The notes under the pieces are model-generated. The model saw only the letters and a list, made by a program, of their open reading frames with translations, was not told where the DNA came from and did no database searches. A program made the translations under genes and the position numbers. From contig CALDUJ010000112.1 in assembly GCA_937923735.1 (NCBI GenBank), forward strand, positions 1 through 42,899: a stretch of 42,899 nucleotides of DNA, in the 5' to 3' direction. The DNA comes from an uncultured Flavobacteriaceae bacterium (GTDB lineage Bacteria; Bacteroidota; Bacteroidia; Flavobacteriales; Flavobacteriaceae). This document shows, piece after piece, positions 1 to 9,593 of the stretch (position 1 is the first letter of the stretch; each line of letters starts with the position of its first letter).

Positions 1-16
1 CTTTCTTTTTAGCCAT
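1..16 (-). CDS. 5' end of a gene beginning MAKKK, probably a C4-type zinc-ribbon coiled-coil protein (partial)
   Basis: An ATG lies two bases after the stop codon of the Nif3-like gene, on the same strand. It gives Met-Ala-Lys-Lys-Lys before the window ends. In flavobacteria the Nif3-like gene is commonly followed by a coiled-coil protein with a C4 zinc ribbon that starts in this way. The identity is inferred only from that gene order and five codons. Confidence 0.45.
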
Positions 17-18
17 AC

Positions 19-1113
19 TTAAATATACTTGACAGGATTTGTCTCTGTTGTTGATAAAATGATTGCAAAATTAGTGATTTTTTTCCTAAGATAAGAGGCT
101 ATAAGATTTTTTGTGTACTGCTCACTTTCATAATGTCCAATATCTGCTAATACAATAGCATTCTCGGCTTGAAAAAAGTCATGATATTTTAAGTCTGATG
201 TTATAAAAACATCAGCTCCAGCAGATTTAGCCGCTGAGATGGCAAAGCTACCTGAACCACCAAGAACAGCCACTTTTTTTATAGTGTTTTTGACTATTTT
301 AGAGTGTCTTATGAATGGTGTATTCATTTTGAGTTTTACATCTTTCAAAAAGGACTCTACTTCTTGTTCTTTTGTTAGATTACCAATCATTCCCATACCA
401 ATGTTCTGATTCTCGTTTTCTAGTGTGGTTATTTCGTAAGCAATTTCTTCATAGCTATGAGTTTTAAAAAGTGATTCAAGAACTTGACTCTCAAGATGCT
501 TTTGGAATGTAATATGTATTTGAACTTCATCTTCTCGTTGAACTTTGCCTTTTTCTCCTTTAACTGGGTTGGATTTTTCATTTCCTTTATATGTCCCCTT
601 TCCCTCTATATTAAAACTACAATTTTCATAGTTTCCAAGACACCCAGCACCTGTTTCAAATAAAGAACTTCTCAATTCCTCTGCCTCTGCAACTGGAGCA
701 TAGGTAGTCAGTTTTTTGATGGTTTCGCTTTGAGGGATTAAGATTTTTCTATTAACGAGTCCCAATTGTTCGCAAATCATATCATTTACACCATTTAAGG
801 CATTATCCAGTGCAGTATGAATTGCAAAAATAGAAATGTCATGCTTTAGTGCTTTCATTACTGCACGTTCGACATAAGTCCGTCCTGTTAACTTTTTTAG
901 CCCTGAAAAAATGATAGGATGAAAACTAACAATAAGATTGCACTTATTTTTAACAGCCTCATCTACTACAGCCTCTAAAGTATCAAGAGTTACCAAAACT
1001 CCAGTTATATGGTTATTCTTATTGCCAACTAACAAACCTACATTATCAAAACCTTCAGCATAGGCTAATGGTGCTAAATCCTCTAAATGATGAATTACAT
1101 CCTGTACAGTCAT
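19..1113 (-). CDS. Nif3-like dinuclear metal centre protein (YbgI/YqfO family) with inserted CutA/PII-like domain
   Basis: This 364-residue protein has the Nif3 (NGG1p-interacting factor 3-like) fold in two halves, with an inserted domain at roughly residues 130-230. The long form resembles Bacillus YqfO. Likely metal ligands are His65 (in SFHPIIFSG), His99 and Asp103 (in IHTALDN), and the C-terminal His and Glu of ADIGHYESE. The usual first His of the HHP motif is Phe here, which seems common in this lineage. Family members form toroidal hexamers with two metals per subunit. A GTP cyclohydrolase role has been proposed for some, but the function is unsettled. The start is an ATG, and the next gene begins 2 bases after the stop. 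Confidence 0.9.
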   Translation of the reverse strand: MTVQDVIHHLEDLAPLAYAEGFDNVGLLVGNKNNHITGVLVTLDTLEAVVDEAVKNKCNLIVSFHPIIFSGLKKLTGRTYVERAVMKALKHDISIFAIHTALDNALNGVNDMICEQLGLVNRKILIPQSETIKKLTTYAPVAEAEELRSSLFETGAGCLGNYENCSFNIEGKGTYKGNEKSNPVKGEKGKVQREDEVQIHITFQKHLESQVLESLFKTHSYEEIAYEITTLENENQNIGMGMIGNLTKEQEVESFLKDVKLKMNTPFIRHSKIVKNTIKKVAVLGGSGSFAISAAKSAGADVFITSDLKYHDFFQAENAIVLADIGHYESEQYTKNLIASYLRKKITNFAIILSTTETNPVKYI

Positions 1114-1258
1114 GATTTTTTGTTTGATTCAAAGATAAAATATTTACTTTCATCTGATTATTTCTATTGTTTATTAAATGTCAGATGTAATCATCGGAGG
1201 TTTAAAATAATGACTAACTTGGCATTTTAAATTTTTTTAAACACCTCGATTTGGCACC

Positions 1259-2245
1259 ATGAAGCTGTTACGAATAATATCTTTCCCGTTAATACCAATT
1301 TATTATTTGGTTACTTGGTTGCGAAACAAATGTTATGACGTTGGGATTTTAAAATCTAAATCTTACGACTTGCCCATAATATGCGTGGGTAACCTGAGCG
1401 TAGGTGGTACGGGCAAAACGCCAATGGTGGAATACTTGATTAAACTATTGAAAGATGATTACAAACTAGCAACCCTGAGTAGAGGATACAAGCGCAAAAC
1501 AAAAGGTTATGTATTGGCAGATGAAAATGCTTCAGTAGAAAGTATTGGAGATGAGCCTATGCAATTTCATGAAAAATTTAAAGAGATAACTGTCGCTGTC
1601 GATGCAGATAGACAAAATGGAATTTCGCAGTTGATTAAATCTGGTGTAGAGACTATTATTCTTGATGATGCTTTTCAACATAGAAAAGTAAAGGCTGGAC
1701 TGAATATTTTGTTGACCACTTATGATAATCTTTATCTTAATGATTATGTTTTACCAACTGGAAATTTAAGAGAGCCTAAAAATGGAGCTAAGCGAGCAGA
1801 TATTATTGTCATTACTAAGTGTCCCGAAAATATAACTGATTTACAAAAAACAAAAATCATTGAAAGGATTAAACCAAAAAATAATCAAAAAGTATTTTTT
1901 AGTTATATCGGTTACGGAGATATTTCGCTTCAAGTAAAGAAGCAAGATTGCTTTACTTTAGTTACCGGGATTGCCAATCCAACCCCTTTAATTAATTATC
2001 TGAAAGATAAAAACTTGAATTTTGAACACCTGAAATTCAAAGACCATCATACGTTTTCTGCTTCAGAAATTGAAAGTTTGAAACGTAGAGAAATAATCTT
2101 AACAACAGAAAAAGATTATATGCGACTGAAAGATTATATTGATGATGATAAACTATTTTTTTTACCAATAGAAGTTAATATCGATAAGTCCGCTGAATTC
2201 AATAAAATAATAACTGAGTTTATTGCTGGTTTTAAGAAGCAGTAG
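1259..2245 (+). CDS. lpxK: Tetraacyldisaccharide 4'-kinase LpxK
   Basis: LpxK phosphorylates the 4' position of the lipid A disaccharide precursor at the inner face of the cytoplasmic membrane, as part of the Raetz pathway. The 328-residue length is normal. A membrane-associating N-terminal helix covers about residues 5-20. The P-loop VGNLSVGGTGKTP lies at 43-55, and the conserved DDAFQHR motif follows near residue 140. The gene is the only plus-strand gene in the first 14 kb. It converges on the histidine kinase gene and overlaps its 3' end by 14 bases. The organism therefore makes lipid A and has an outer membrane. Confidence 0.95.
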   Translation: MKLLRIISFPLIPIYYLVTWLRNKCYDVGILKSKSYDLPIICVGNLSVGGTGKTPMVEYLIKLLKDDYKLATLSRGYKRKTKGYVLADENASVESIGDEPMQFHEKFKEITVAVDADRQNGISQLIKSGVETIILDDAFQHRKVKAGLNILLTTYDNLYLNDYVLPTGNLREPKNGAKRADIIVITKCPENITDLQKTKIIERIKPKNNQKVFFSYIGYGDISLQVKKQDCFTLVTGIANPTPLINYLKDKNLNFEHLKFKDHHTFSASEIESLKRREIILTTEKDYMRLKDYIDDDKLFFLPIEVNIDKSAEFNKIITEFIAGFKKQ

Positions 2246-4460
2246 CCTTGTCTCCAATTAATGCATTATAAAGTTTTTTCTCGAAATCAGCTTGCTTAAA
2301 GGGTTTTGAGATTATATCATCAAAACCAGCTTCATCAAACTCATGCATTTTATCTTCAATTGTTACGGCAGTAAGTGCGAAAATAGTAAGCTCTTGGTTA
2401 AATGCTCTAATGCGTTTTGTGGCTTCTAATCCGCTAATACCAGGCATATGTATATCCATTAGAACGACATCGTAATCTGTAGTCTTTACTTTTTCGACTG
2501 CTGCCTCTCCATTATCTACAACCTCACAATTAAGTTTCATTTTGTTGAGGATTTTCTTAGTAATCATTTGATTGATTTTGTTGTCCTCTACAACCAGAAT
2601 CTGGATATTACTTAATTCCATTTCGCTAATATCTTTAAAGTATTCTGTCTTCTGAGCTTTAATGGTTTCTTTAGAATGTTGCATAGGTAACTCAAAATAG
2701 AAAGTCGTTCCTTTTCCTAACTCACTTATTAAATAGATTTTTCCTTTAAGAATATCAATAAGACCTTTTACAATGGAAAGTCCAAGACCTGTACCACCAT
2801 ATTTTCGATTAATCTGAATAGATCCTTGAGAAAAACTTTCGAACATGTGCTCTTGTTTTTCTTTAGTAATTCCTATTCCATTATCTTCTACCTCAAACCT
2901 AATGTTATAAAGACCATCTTTTTCGTCAATTTTATAAACCCTAACCCAAATGTCTCCGTCTTTAGTGAATTTGATTGAGTTACCTATTAGGTTGATGAGT
3001 ATTTGAGATATTTTCAGTTGATCTGCATTGTAGTTTACAGGAAGTCCTTGGTCAAATTCAAAATGTAGTTTAACATTATTATCGTTAGCCTGATTGGTAA
3101 GTGCAGAAATTACATTTTCAATCTTAGTTTTTAGATTGAATAATTCAGGTTCAATTTCAACCTTGTTAGCTTCAATTTTGTTAATCTGAAGAATATCGTT
3201 TATAAATGTTAAAAGATAATCACCTGAAAACCTTAGAGACTTTAGGTGCTGTACTTGCTCTGGTTTTGGGTTTTCATCTAATAGCATATTTGTTAGACCG
3301 GTTACCGCATACAATGGCGTTCTCAACTCATGGGTTACAGTTGATAAAAAGTTGGCTTTTGTTCTTGATGCCAATTCTGCTTTTTCTTTGGCTACTATTA
3401 ACTCATCATTCTTTTTATGCAACATATTATTGGTCTTAAGCCTTATATTGTTGTTTTTATATAAAGAAAGTGTTAATAGGGATAGGATGGTTATTAAAGC
3501 AATACTTAGGATTGTGGTCAATCTGCCTAACTCATTAGCCTTTTGTTCTTCTTTTAAATCTTCGGCAAGTTTCTTATTTATCTCCTCTAAATTTCTGTTG
3601 GGAGTAAGTTTGGCACTATCATCTAACTCTAGTTTACCTCGTTTTATTTCTAGAATAGAATCTGATGTTTTTAAGTGCTTATTAAGAAAAGTATAAGCTT
3701 TATCTGCTTGATTATTTTCTTTATAAATATTGCTCATTACCAAATAACCCTGACTTCTAACATAGGGATAATCTTTATCTTCAGCTATTTTTATTCCCTC
3801 TTGTGTTTGGGAAATAGCTTTTTCAAATCTTCCTAAATTTAAAAGTGCTTGACCATTGTTTATGTAAGAAGCACTTAATGTTTCATTTACTTTATTGTTT
3901 TTGGAAAGAACAATTGCACGTTCTAAAAGTCTATTTGCTGTTTTATACTCGTTTAACTCCATATGAGCTAGAGCTTTGTTTAGTATAACGATAGGTACAA
4001 AAGCGTCTATTTCCTCTTCTTCGGCATATTTTATAGCTAATTCGTAATTTTCAATCGCAGATGTATAGTCTTTTTTCTTATTTGCATATACTAATCCATA
4101 CCAATTATAGGTTTCGGCTAAATTAATTTTATCTGTTAAAATGCGTTGTATGCCAGCAGCTTTTGTAAGATATAGCAGAGCTTTCTCAGGTTCTTCTAGG
4201 AAATACTTTAGCTTCGCTAGTTTAGTGTAGATTCTAGCCACTTCCTTTTGGTCTTTGATTTCTATTGCTGTTTCCAAGACTCTTTCGAGCTCCGTTTCTG
4301 CTATATAATAGTTACCACGTTCTGCATCCAAATCTGCTAACATGATAGTTTGATTAATAGTATTCTTAATCCCCTCTAAATCATCTGGATTTTGAGCAGA
4401 TGCTTGGAGCGAAATCAAAAGAGAAATCGAAAATAATATGTGTATGATTCGGGACATCAT
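2232..4460 (-). CDS. Hybrid sensor histidine kinase with periplasmic TPR sensor and receiver domain
   Basis: The 742-residue protein begins with a signal peptide (about residues 1-22, ending ASAQ). TPR-type helical repeats (about 35-265), a coiled segment and one membrane helix (about 315-334) follow. The HisKA dimerisation domain has its phospho-acceptor at His377 in VTHELRTP. The ATPase domain shows the N box (NLIGNSIKFTKDG), G1 box (VEDNGIGI) and G2 box (GGTGLGLSIVKGL). A C-terminal receiver domain (about 618-735) carries Asp669 and Lys719. It would autophosphorylate and relay to its own receiver. No partner HPt or DNA-binding regulator is adjacent. The ligand is unknown. ATG codons occur at 4460 and 4457. 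It follows gap by 25 bases and may share its transcript. Confidence 0.93.
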   Translation of the reverse strand: MMSRIIHILFSISLLISLQASAQNPDDLEGIKNTINQTIMLADLDAERGNYYIAETELERVLETAIEIKDQKEVARIYTKLAKLKYFLEEPEKALLYLTKAAGIQRILTDKINLAETYNWYGLVYANKKKDYTSAIENYELAIKYAEEEEIDAFVPIVILNKALAHMELNEYKTANRLLERAIVLSKNNKVNETLSASYINNGQALLNLGRFEKAISQTQEGIKIAEDKDYPYVRSQGYLVMSNIYKENNQADKAYTFLNKHLKTSDSILEIKRGKLELDDSAKLTPNRNLEEINKKLAEDLKEEQKANELGRLTTILSIALITILSLLTLSLYKNNNIRLKTNNMLHKKNDELIVAKEKAELASRTKANFLSTVTHELRTPLYAVTGLTNMLLDENPKPEQVQHLKSLRFSGDYLLTFINDILQINKIEANKVEIEPELFNLKTKIENVISALTNQANDNNVKLHFEFDQGLPVNYNADQLKISQILINLIGNSIKFTKDGDIWVRVYKIDEKDGLYNIRFEVEDNGIGITKEKQEHMFESFSQGSIQINRKYGGTGLGLSIVKGLIDILKGKIYLISELGKGTTFYFELPMQHSKETIKAQKTEYFKDISEMELSNIQILVVEDNKINQMITKKILNKMKLNCEVVDNGEAAVEKVKTTDYDVVLMDIHMPGISGLEATKRIRAFNQELTIFALTAVTIEDKMHEFDEAGFDDIISKPFKQADFEKKLYNALIGDKATAS

Positions 4461-4485
4461 AGACTTAGTTTATCGACAAATATAA

Positions 4486-5487
4486 CTATTTATTCGATAA
4501 AATGCATAAAATGTCGATAATTCTACTAGAGTAACCAGTTTCATTGTCGTACCAACCAATTATCTTAACCATGTTATCTATGACAGAAGTCATTTGAGAA
4601 TCGAATATGCAAGAATGTAGATTACCAACTATATCAATAGAAACTATCGGGTCTTCTGTGTATTCTAAAATTCCTTTGTAACGTTCTTGGGAAGCTGTTT
4701 TAAAGGCGTTGTTTATGTCATCAATAGATTTAGGATTTTCTACATTAAATGTTATGTCTGTCAATGATCCATTTGCTACTGGGACTCGAATACCACAGCC
4801 ACCTATAGCATGAGAAAGGTGGGGAAATATTTTTGTCAAGGCTTTTGCCGCGCCAGTTGTTGTAGGTACGATAGATTGTCCGGCTGCTCTGGCCCTTCTT
4901 AAGTCACGATGGGGTTGGTCATGCAAGCTCTGATCTGTAGTGTAAGAATGGACTGTAGTAATATAGGCTTGTTTTACTTTGCACAAATCATCAATGATTT
5001 TAATCATTGGCGCAGCATTATTAGTAGTACATGAAGCGTTTGATATAATTGATTCTGTTCCGTCTAATATATCATCATTGACACCTAAAACAACTGTTTT
5101 AATGTCGTCTTGTATCGGAGGGACGGACAAAATCACTTTTCTGGCGCCATTTTCAATATGGTATTGCAACTCTTCTTTTTTCTTAAATTTCCCGGTCGAT
5201 TCAACAACGAAATCAACATTATAGGGTTTCCAAGAAATATCTCTTGGATGTTTTTTGTTGATTAATGGAATAGAAACACCATCAACTATAATATTATTCT
5301 CATCATAAGAAACATCATTTTTTAGAATGCCATGAATACTATCATACTTTAATAAATGACTCAATGTTTTGGCATCTGCTAAATCGTTAATAGCAACGAC
5401 ATTGAATTCACTTTTTTCCAATAGTAAACGAAATACGCGTCTGCCAATCCTGCCAAATCCATTTATAGCAACATTTGTTTTATCCAT
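4486..5487 (-). CDS. gap: Glyceraldehyde-3-phosphate dehydrogenase, type I
   Basis: This is the glycolytic and gluconeogenic enzyme that converts glyceraldehyde 3-phosphate to 1,3-bisphosphoglycerate with NAD. The 333-residue length is typical. The Rossmann glycine motif NGFGRIGR is at 9-16. An Asp in NDLAD, near residue 35, favours NAD. The catalytic Cys153 lies in SNASCTTN and the catalytic His180 in TTVHSYT. The gene starts 21 bases after the lipA stop codon on the same strand, so the two are probably co-transcribed. The C-terminal part shows the conserved WYDNETGYS motif. Confidence 0.96.
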   Translation of the reverse strand: MDKTNVAINGFGRIGRRVFRLLLEKSEFNVVAINDLADAKTLSHLLKYDSIHGILKNDVSYDENNIIVDGVSIPLINKKHPRDISWKPYNVDFVVESTGKFKKKEELQYHIENGARKVILSVPPIQDDIKTVVLGVNDDILDGTESIISNASCTTNNAAPMIKIIDDLCKVKQAYITTVHSYTTDQSLHDQPHRDLRRARAAGQSIVPTTTGAAKALTKIFPHLSHAIGGCGIRVPVANGSLTDITFNVENPKSIDDINNAFKTASQERYKGILEYTEDPIVSIDIVGNLHSCIFDSQMTSVIDNMVKIIGWYDNETGYSSRIIDILCILSNK

Positions 5488-5508
5488 TTCATTAAGAAAT
5501 ACTATGTG

Positions 5509-6387
5509 TTAATTGATATGTTTTTGGGCTTTATAAGAAGACCGAACAAGTGCACTGCTCTCAACATGCCTGAAGCCTAATTCTAGGCCTATTTCTTTAT
5601 ATTCTGCAAATTGATCAGGTAATATAAATTGTTTTACAGGAAGGTGCTTTTTACTTGGTTGTAAATATTGTCCAATGGTTACAACATCTACATTAACATT
5701 GCGGAGGTCTCTCATTGTCTGTATTACTTCTTCTCGTTCTTCACCGAGTCCTAACATGATACCTGATTTGGTTCTTCGCTGCCCTCGTTCTTTTAAGTAT
5801 TTAAGAACTCCCATACTTCTCTCATACTTTGCTTGTATACGGACCTCTCTAGTCAATCTTTTTACAGTTTCTATATTATGCGAAACAACTTCTGGGGCAA
5901 CATCAATAATTCTATCAATATGTTTTTCTATTCCTTGAAAATCTGGAATCAAAGTCTCCATAGTTGTCTCAGGGTTCATACGTCTTACAGCTTTTACAGT
6001 TTCAGACCACATAATACTTCCCATATCCTTCAAATCGTCACGATCAACAGAGGTTAAAACAGCGTGTTTTATTCCCATGATTTTGATAGAACGTGCTACT
6101 TTTTCAGGTTCATCCCAATCAACTGTTTCTGGCCTACCAGTTTTTACACCACAAAAACCACAAGAGCGAGTGCAAACATTTCCAAGAATCATGAAAGTTG
6201 CTGTGCCTTCTCCCCAACATTCACCCATATTAGGGCAACTTCCAGAAGTGCAAATAGTATTTAGTTTGTACTTATCTACTAAACCACGAAGTTCGGTGTA
6301 TTTTTTACCTGTAGGAAGTTTAACACGCAGCCATTTTGGCTTAGCCTTACGTTCAGGTAATATATTTGAAGCAATGTCTGTATTCAT
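5509..6387 (-). CDS. lipA: Lipoyl synthase LipA
   Basis: LipA is a radical SAM enzyme that inserts two sulfur atoms into octanoyl groups on 2-oxoacid dehydrogenase E2 subunits and GcvH. With the longer TTG start at 6396, the auxiliary cluster cysteines are 49, 54 and 60 (CX4CX5C). The radical SAM cysteines are 75, 79 and 82 (CTRSCGFC). The C-terminal RSSYKA motif supplies the serine ligand of the auxiliary cluster. I prefer the ATG at 6387, which gives 292 residues, because the longer frame would start on TTG inside a TATCTTTG promoter-like box (6394-6401). If that box is real the message would be almost leaderless. The gene is upstream of gap and 37 bases after the Nramp-like gene. Confidence 0.95.
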   Translation of the reverse strand: MNTDIASNILPERKAKPKWLRVKLPTGKKYTELRGLVDKYKLNTICTSGSCPNMGECWGEGTATFMILGNVCTRSCGFCGVKTGRPETVDWDEPEKVARSIKIMGIKHAVLTSVDRDDLKDMGSIMWSETVKAVRRMNPETTMETLIPDFQGIEKHIDRIIDVAPEVVSHNIETVKRLTREVRIQAKYERSMGVLKYLKERGQRRTKSGIMLGLGEEREEVIQTMRDLRNVNVDVVTIGQYLQPSKKHLPVKQFILPDQFAEYKEIGLELGFRHVESSALVRSSYKAQKHIN

Positions 6388-6424
6388 AGATGGCAAAGAT
6401 ACAAAGTATTCTATTAAATGAGGT

Positions 6425-7636
6425 TTATAAAATGGTAAGGTACCATATTCCGAAGCCTATTAAAAAAAGGATTCCTAACCAGCTCAGAATATGCATGAAT
6501 TTTGAAGGTTGCCATTCCTTGGGGGTATGATTGCTAGATATTAGTCTATAATTTAGAATGGCATAAAATGGAGCTGTCAAAAAAGATAAAACTGTAGCAA
6601 TCTTTATCAGCAAGCCCATTTCTGATGCAAAAAAGAAGAAAATACAGATAGTTCCTAATGCCAAAAATAGTATCCAAAATAAATATCCTTTTTTCCGAAC
6701 TTTATTGGTTAATAACTGGACAGATTGGTTCATCGCGCGAGGAGATGCATCCAAAGTTGTTAATGTGGTGCTGAACATGGTTGTAAAAGCAGCAACCCCA
6801 ATAATAACATAAGCCCAATTACCGAGACTTTTAGTGTACATCTCAATTAATTGATTTGAAAATATACCCGCGGATTGGCTAAAAGTTTCACCGCTTTTAA
6901 ACATGACGAGAGCTCCTAAACTTACAAAACCGATACCTAAGATTACAGTTCCTATATAGCCAATATTAAAATCGAATAAAGCCGTTTTTGGAGTAAACTC
7001 ACGTTCATCCCTTTTCTTCTCCACTGCCCAAATAGAGTGCCATACAGAAATATCTAAAGGGGCCGGCATCCATCCCATGAAAGCTATTAAAAAACCAATT
7101 TCTACAGTGCTTTCAGGTAAAATTTGAATCAATGACACAGGTCCAGAGTTTTTAATTAGTGCTATGAATACTGCTACAATAGTGCTAATAGTAAGTGTTA
7201 TAATTATAAATTTTATTAGATTATCTAGTAGTTTGTATTTTCCGATGAGTAGTAATGCTAAACAGATGCCTAGAATTACAATTGTCCAAAGCTCAGTTGA
7301 AATAAAGTTGCCAAAAAGAGATGTAGCTAATCCTGCAGTAACTATGGTTACAGCAGTTTGGATGGTGAACATGGTTGCAAAAGTAAGTGCGACATAGGCA
7401 ACTAAAACACCTTTCCCTAACTTCTTATAACCATGCAATAAACTCTCGCCTGTTGCAGATGCATATCTAGGGCCAAATTGAAAAAATGGGTACTTAAAGA
7501 GGTTTACAAGCAATAAGGCCCATAATAAGCCAAAACCAAAATCGGCTCCCGCTCTCGTAGATTGTACTAAATGGGAAACACCTATTGCGGCTCCAGCAAA
7601 TAGCAAACCAGGACCTAACTTTTTTAAGGATATCAT
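6425..7636 (-). CDS. Nramp-family transporter lacking the canonical metal-binding DPGN motif
   Basis: This 403-residue integral membrane protein has about 11 hydrophobic helices and an overall Nramp (SLC11) pattern. It opens with [12 protein letters not shown], and the TM6 region reads [10 protein letters not shown]. In canonical Mn/Fe Nramps TM1 carries DPGN and TM6 carries MPH. Here the TM1 site reads GVSH and the His of MPH is Ala, so the usual metal ligands are largely missing. The substrate is therefore uncertain and could be a different cation or not a metal at all. The ATG overlaps the stop codon of the upstream sigma-factor gene by one base (TAATG), which suggests translational coupling. 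Confidence 0.87.
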   Translation of the reverse strand: MISLKKLGPGLLFAGAAIGVSHLVQSTRAGADFGFGLLWALLLVNLFKYPFFQFGPRYASATGESLLHGYKKLGKGVLVAYVALTFATMFTIQTAVTIVTAGLATSLFGNFISTELWTIVILGICLALLLIGKYKLLDNLIKFIIITLTISTIVAVFIALIKNSGPVSLIQILPESTVEIGFLIAFMGWMPAPLDISVWHSIWAVEKKRDEREFTPKTALFDFNIGYIGTVILGIGFVSLGALVMFKSGETFSQSAGIFSNQLIEMYTKSLGNWAYVIIGVAAFTTMFSTTLTTLDASPRAMNQSVQLLTNKVRKKGYLFWILFLALGTICIFFFFASEMGLLIKIATVLSFLTAPFYAILNYRLISSNHTPKEWQPSKFMHILSWLGILFLIGFGIWYLTIL

Positions 7637-8184
7637 TATTCTTTTTGTATAATTTCTGATAAAAGTTTTTTAGCCCTTAGAAGCTTAACTTTAATATTAC
7701 TCATTGGTTCTTCTAGCTGGTCAGAAATTTCCTTATAACTTAACTCTTGAAAATATCTTAAATTAATCACTTCTTGATATGCGGGCTTTAATTTCTTAAT
7801 ATCCCTTAAAAGATTTGCAAGATTCTGTTCTCTAATAATTTTATCCTCAGGTGTTGGGGACTCGTCGATGATATCATAAACACGTTCCTCATCATCGTCT
7901 ATTGTTTGGTCAGTAACAGATGTTTTTCGTTTCCTTAATAAGTCTATATGGATGTTCTTGGAAATAGTTATTAACCAGGTGGAAAACTTATAACTTTCTT
8001 TATAAGTGTCAATTTTATCAAAGGCTTTTGAGAATGTCTGTATAGTTATGTCTTCAGCATCGTTCTCATTTTCAGTTCGTTTTAATTGAAAACCATAAAC
8101 TTCGTTCCAAAACGTATCTAATAAATAATTAAAAGCTATTTGATTATTCTTCTTTGCTTTTTTAATGGCATCTTTTACTTCCAA
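7636..8184 (-). CDS. ECF-type RNA polymerase sigma-70 factor
   Basis: This 182-residue sigma factor has only regions 2 and 4. Region 2 includes NDAEDITIQTFSKAF and the core-binding YKFSTWLITISKN. Region 4 contains LRYFQELSYKEISDQL, a helix-turn-helix that reads the -35 element. The only in-frame start is TTG at 8184, with an in-frame stop eight codons upstream. It overlaps the 3' end of the glycosyltransferase gene by 10 bases and the Nramp-like gene by 1 base, so all three are probably coupled in translation. No anti-sigma gene is next to it, unlike the second sigma factor in this window. Its signal and regulon are unknown. Confidence 0.9.
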   Translation of the reverse strand: MEVKDAIKKAKKNNQIAFNYLLDTFWNEVYGFQLKRTENENDAEDITIQTFSKAFDKIDTYKESYKFSTWLITISKNIHIDLLRKRKTSVTDQTIDDDEERVYDIIDESPTPEDKIIREQNLANLLRDIKKLKPAYQEVINLRYFQELSYKEISDQLEEPMSNIKVKLLRAKKLLSEIIQKE

Positions 8185-9287
8185 CGATTTTGTTTTGAAA
8201 AGAGATTAGAGATAAAGATAGAGAATTGGAAGCATATTAAAAATAACTCCAAAATTGGGAGAAATAGGATTAAGTCTTTTTCTCTAAGTTTTTTTGCTGA
8301 CAGCCCTAAAACGATATACTTCACAATTAGTATGACTGAAAACAAAATCAATACTATTAAGAACTGATATTGCTTTAATAAGAGTATTGTAAAAATTAGC
8401 CAAAATAGTAACTGGGATATGTAAAATAAACCTAGTAATAGTTTATGCTTTATTTTGTATTTCGAAGATGTTGAAACATGCCTCTTTTTTTGCTTAAACC
8501 AATTTTTGAAAGTGGTTTCTGGTTGAGACTTAGTAAAACTATAAGGAGAAATGTTTAGAGTAACATTGTCTTTTGTGGCTATTTGATTGATAAATAAGTC
8601 GTCATCACCAGATTTAATATCCATGTGATTAACAAAACCATTATTTTTGAAAAACTCTTCTTTTCGATAGGCTAAATTTCTACCAACACCCATATAAGGA
8701 TGACCAATAAGCGCATACGAGAAATACTGTATTGCCGTTAATAAAGTTTCGAATCTTATAAGTTTGTTCAAAAAGGAATAATTAATTTTTTCATAAGCTC
8801 CATATCCCAAAACAATACTTTTATCATTTTCAAAGTAAGCACTCATCTGCTTAATCCAATACCTTGACAATGGCTTGCAATCCGCATCTGTAAGCAACAA
8901 ATAGTCATATTTCGCTGCTTTTATACCAAGGGTAAGCGCATATTTTTTGTTGCCCCAAAAAGTTTCATTTTGCTCGACATTAACTACACTGATGTTATGG
9001 TACTGGTTAGAATAAATCTCCATTATATCCAGAGTACTGTCTACAGAACCATCATTTACCAATATAACTTCAAACTCAGGGTAATCTTGATTGGCAATAA
9101 GGGGAAGATGAGTTTTAAGATACTCGGCTTCATTTTTAGCACAAATTATAACTGATACTTTGTGCTTATTGGGTTTGGTGAATTTTGGTTTTAGTAAAAC
9201 AAGTTTCCCAAAAACAAATAGATAATAAACACCTTGAATAATTACTATAACTATAAATACATAGAATAGTAATTCAAAAATATTCAT
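8175..9287 (-). CDS. Membrane-bound family 2 glycosyltransferase
   Basis: The 370-residue protein has an N-terminal membrane helix (about 5-30), a GT-A domain (about 42-270) and two or more C-terminal membrane helices. The GT-A domain shows VSVIICAKNEAEYL at its start, the nucleotide-binding ND near 79, and the DXD-type DAD at 134-136 in LLTDADCKPL. A GDDDLF acceptor-site motif follows, and QKKRH stands in place of QXXRW. The layout resembles processive or polyprenyl-linked inverting transferases of envelope polysaccharide synthesis. The sugar and acceptor are unknown. It starts 10 bases after the 67-residue membrane peptide gene and overlaps the sigma-factor gene downstream. Confidence 0.9.
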   Translation of the reverse strand: MNIFELLFYVFIVIVIIQGVYYLFVFGKLVLLKPKFTKPNKHKVSVIICAKNEAEYLKTHLPLIANQDYPEFEVILVNDGSVDSTLDIMEIYSNQYHNISVVNVEQNETFWGNKKYALTLGIKAAKYDYLLLTDADCKPLSRYWIKQMSAYFENDKSIVLGYGAYEKINYSFLNKLIRFETLLTAIQYFSYALIGHPYMGVGRNLAYRKEEFFKNNGFVNHMDIKSGDDDLFINQIATKDNVTLNISPYSFTKSQPETTFKNWFKQKKRHVSTSSKYKIKHKLLLGLFYISQLLFWLIFTILLLKQYQFLIVLILFSVILIVKYIVLGLSAKKLREKDLILFLPILELFLICFQFSIFISNLFSKQNRWK

Positions 9288-9297
9288 GAAAAACTAA

Positions 9298-9501
9298 TTA
9301 AGAATGTTGAGATTCGTTACAGTCAGCAAATTGATCGGGAGTTTTTCCGCAAAAACCACAAGCTTCACCATCTTTGTTTAGCATTGGGTTTTGGCTAGCA
9401 CAAGTTCCAGCGAATTCCCCGTTTTTTTTTGCCCATAGTTTAATAGCGATTCCTGCGATTGCAAGACCCAATAGAACTAACGTAATTAGGAAAAGTTTCA
9501 T
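9298..9501 (-). CDS. Small cysteine-containing membrane protein (67 residues), unknown function
   Basis: One hydrophobic N-terminal helix (about residues 2-23) is followed by a short soluble tail. The tail has four cysteines (CASQN, ACGFCG, ADCNES), which could bind a metal or form disulfides. Similar short proteins are, to my knowledge, widespread and conserved in flavobacteria, but no function is known. A TAACTTTG promoter-like box on the minus strand at 9518-9525 lies just upstream of the ATG. The gene is the likely first member of the membrane protein, glycosyltransferase, sigma factor, Nramp operon. Confidence 0.8.
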   Translation of the reverse strand: MKLFLITLVLLGLAIAGIAIKLWAKKNGEFAGTCASQNPMLNKDGEACGFCGKTPDQFADCNESQHS

Positions 9502-9517
9502 CGTTATTAATTTTTAG

Positions 9518-9525
9518 CAAAGTTA
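9518..9525 (-). promoter_or_regulatory. Candidate -7 promoter box TAACTTTG
   Basis: The box matches the Bacteroidota consensus TAnnTTTG exactly. It ends 16 bases before the ATG of the 67-residue membrane protein gene and lies after the terminator of the sigma/anti-sigma operon. No TTG element at the ideal spacing was found. Confidence 0.5.
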
Positions 9526-9539
9526 ATGTATTAAAACAA

Positions 9540-9565
9540 AAAATTCCTGAATTAACAGGAATTTT
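9540..9565 (-). terminator. Rho-independent terminator of the sigma/anti-sigma operon
   Basis: Arms AAAATTCCTG and CAGGAATTTT form a perfect 10-bp stem with a 6-base loop. On the minus strand the stem runs on into a short run of T. It lies 28 bases after the stop codon of the anti-sigma factor gene. Confidence 0.75.
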
Positions 9566-9593
9566 ATGCATTAGTAGGAGGAATGGTAGATTC

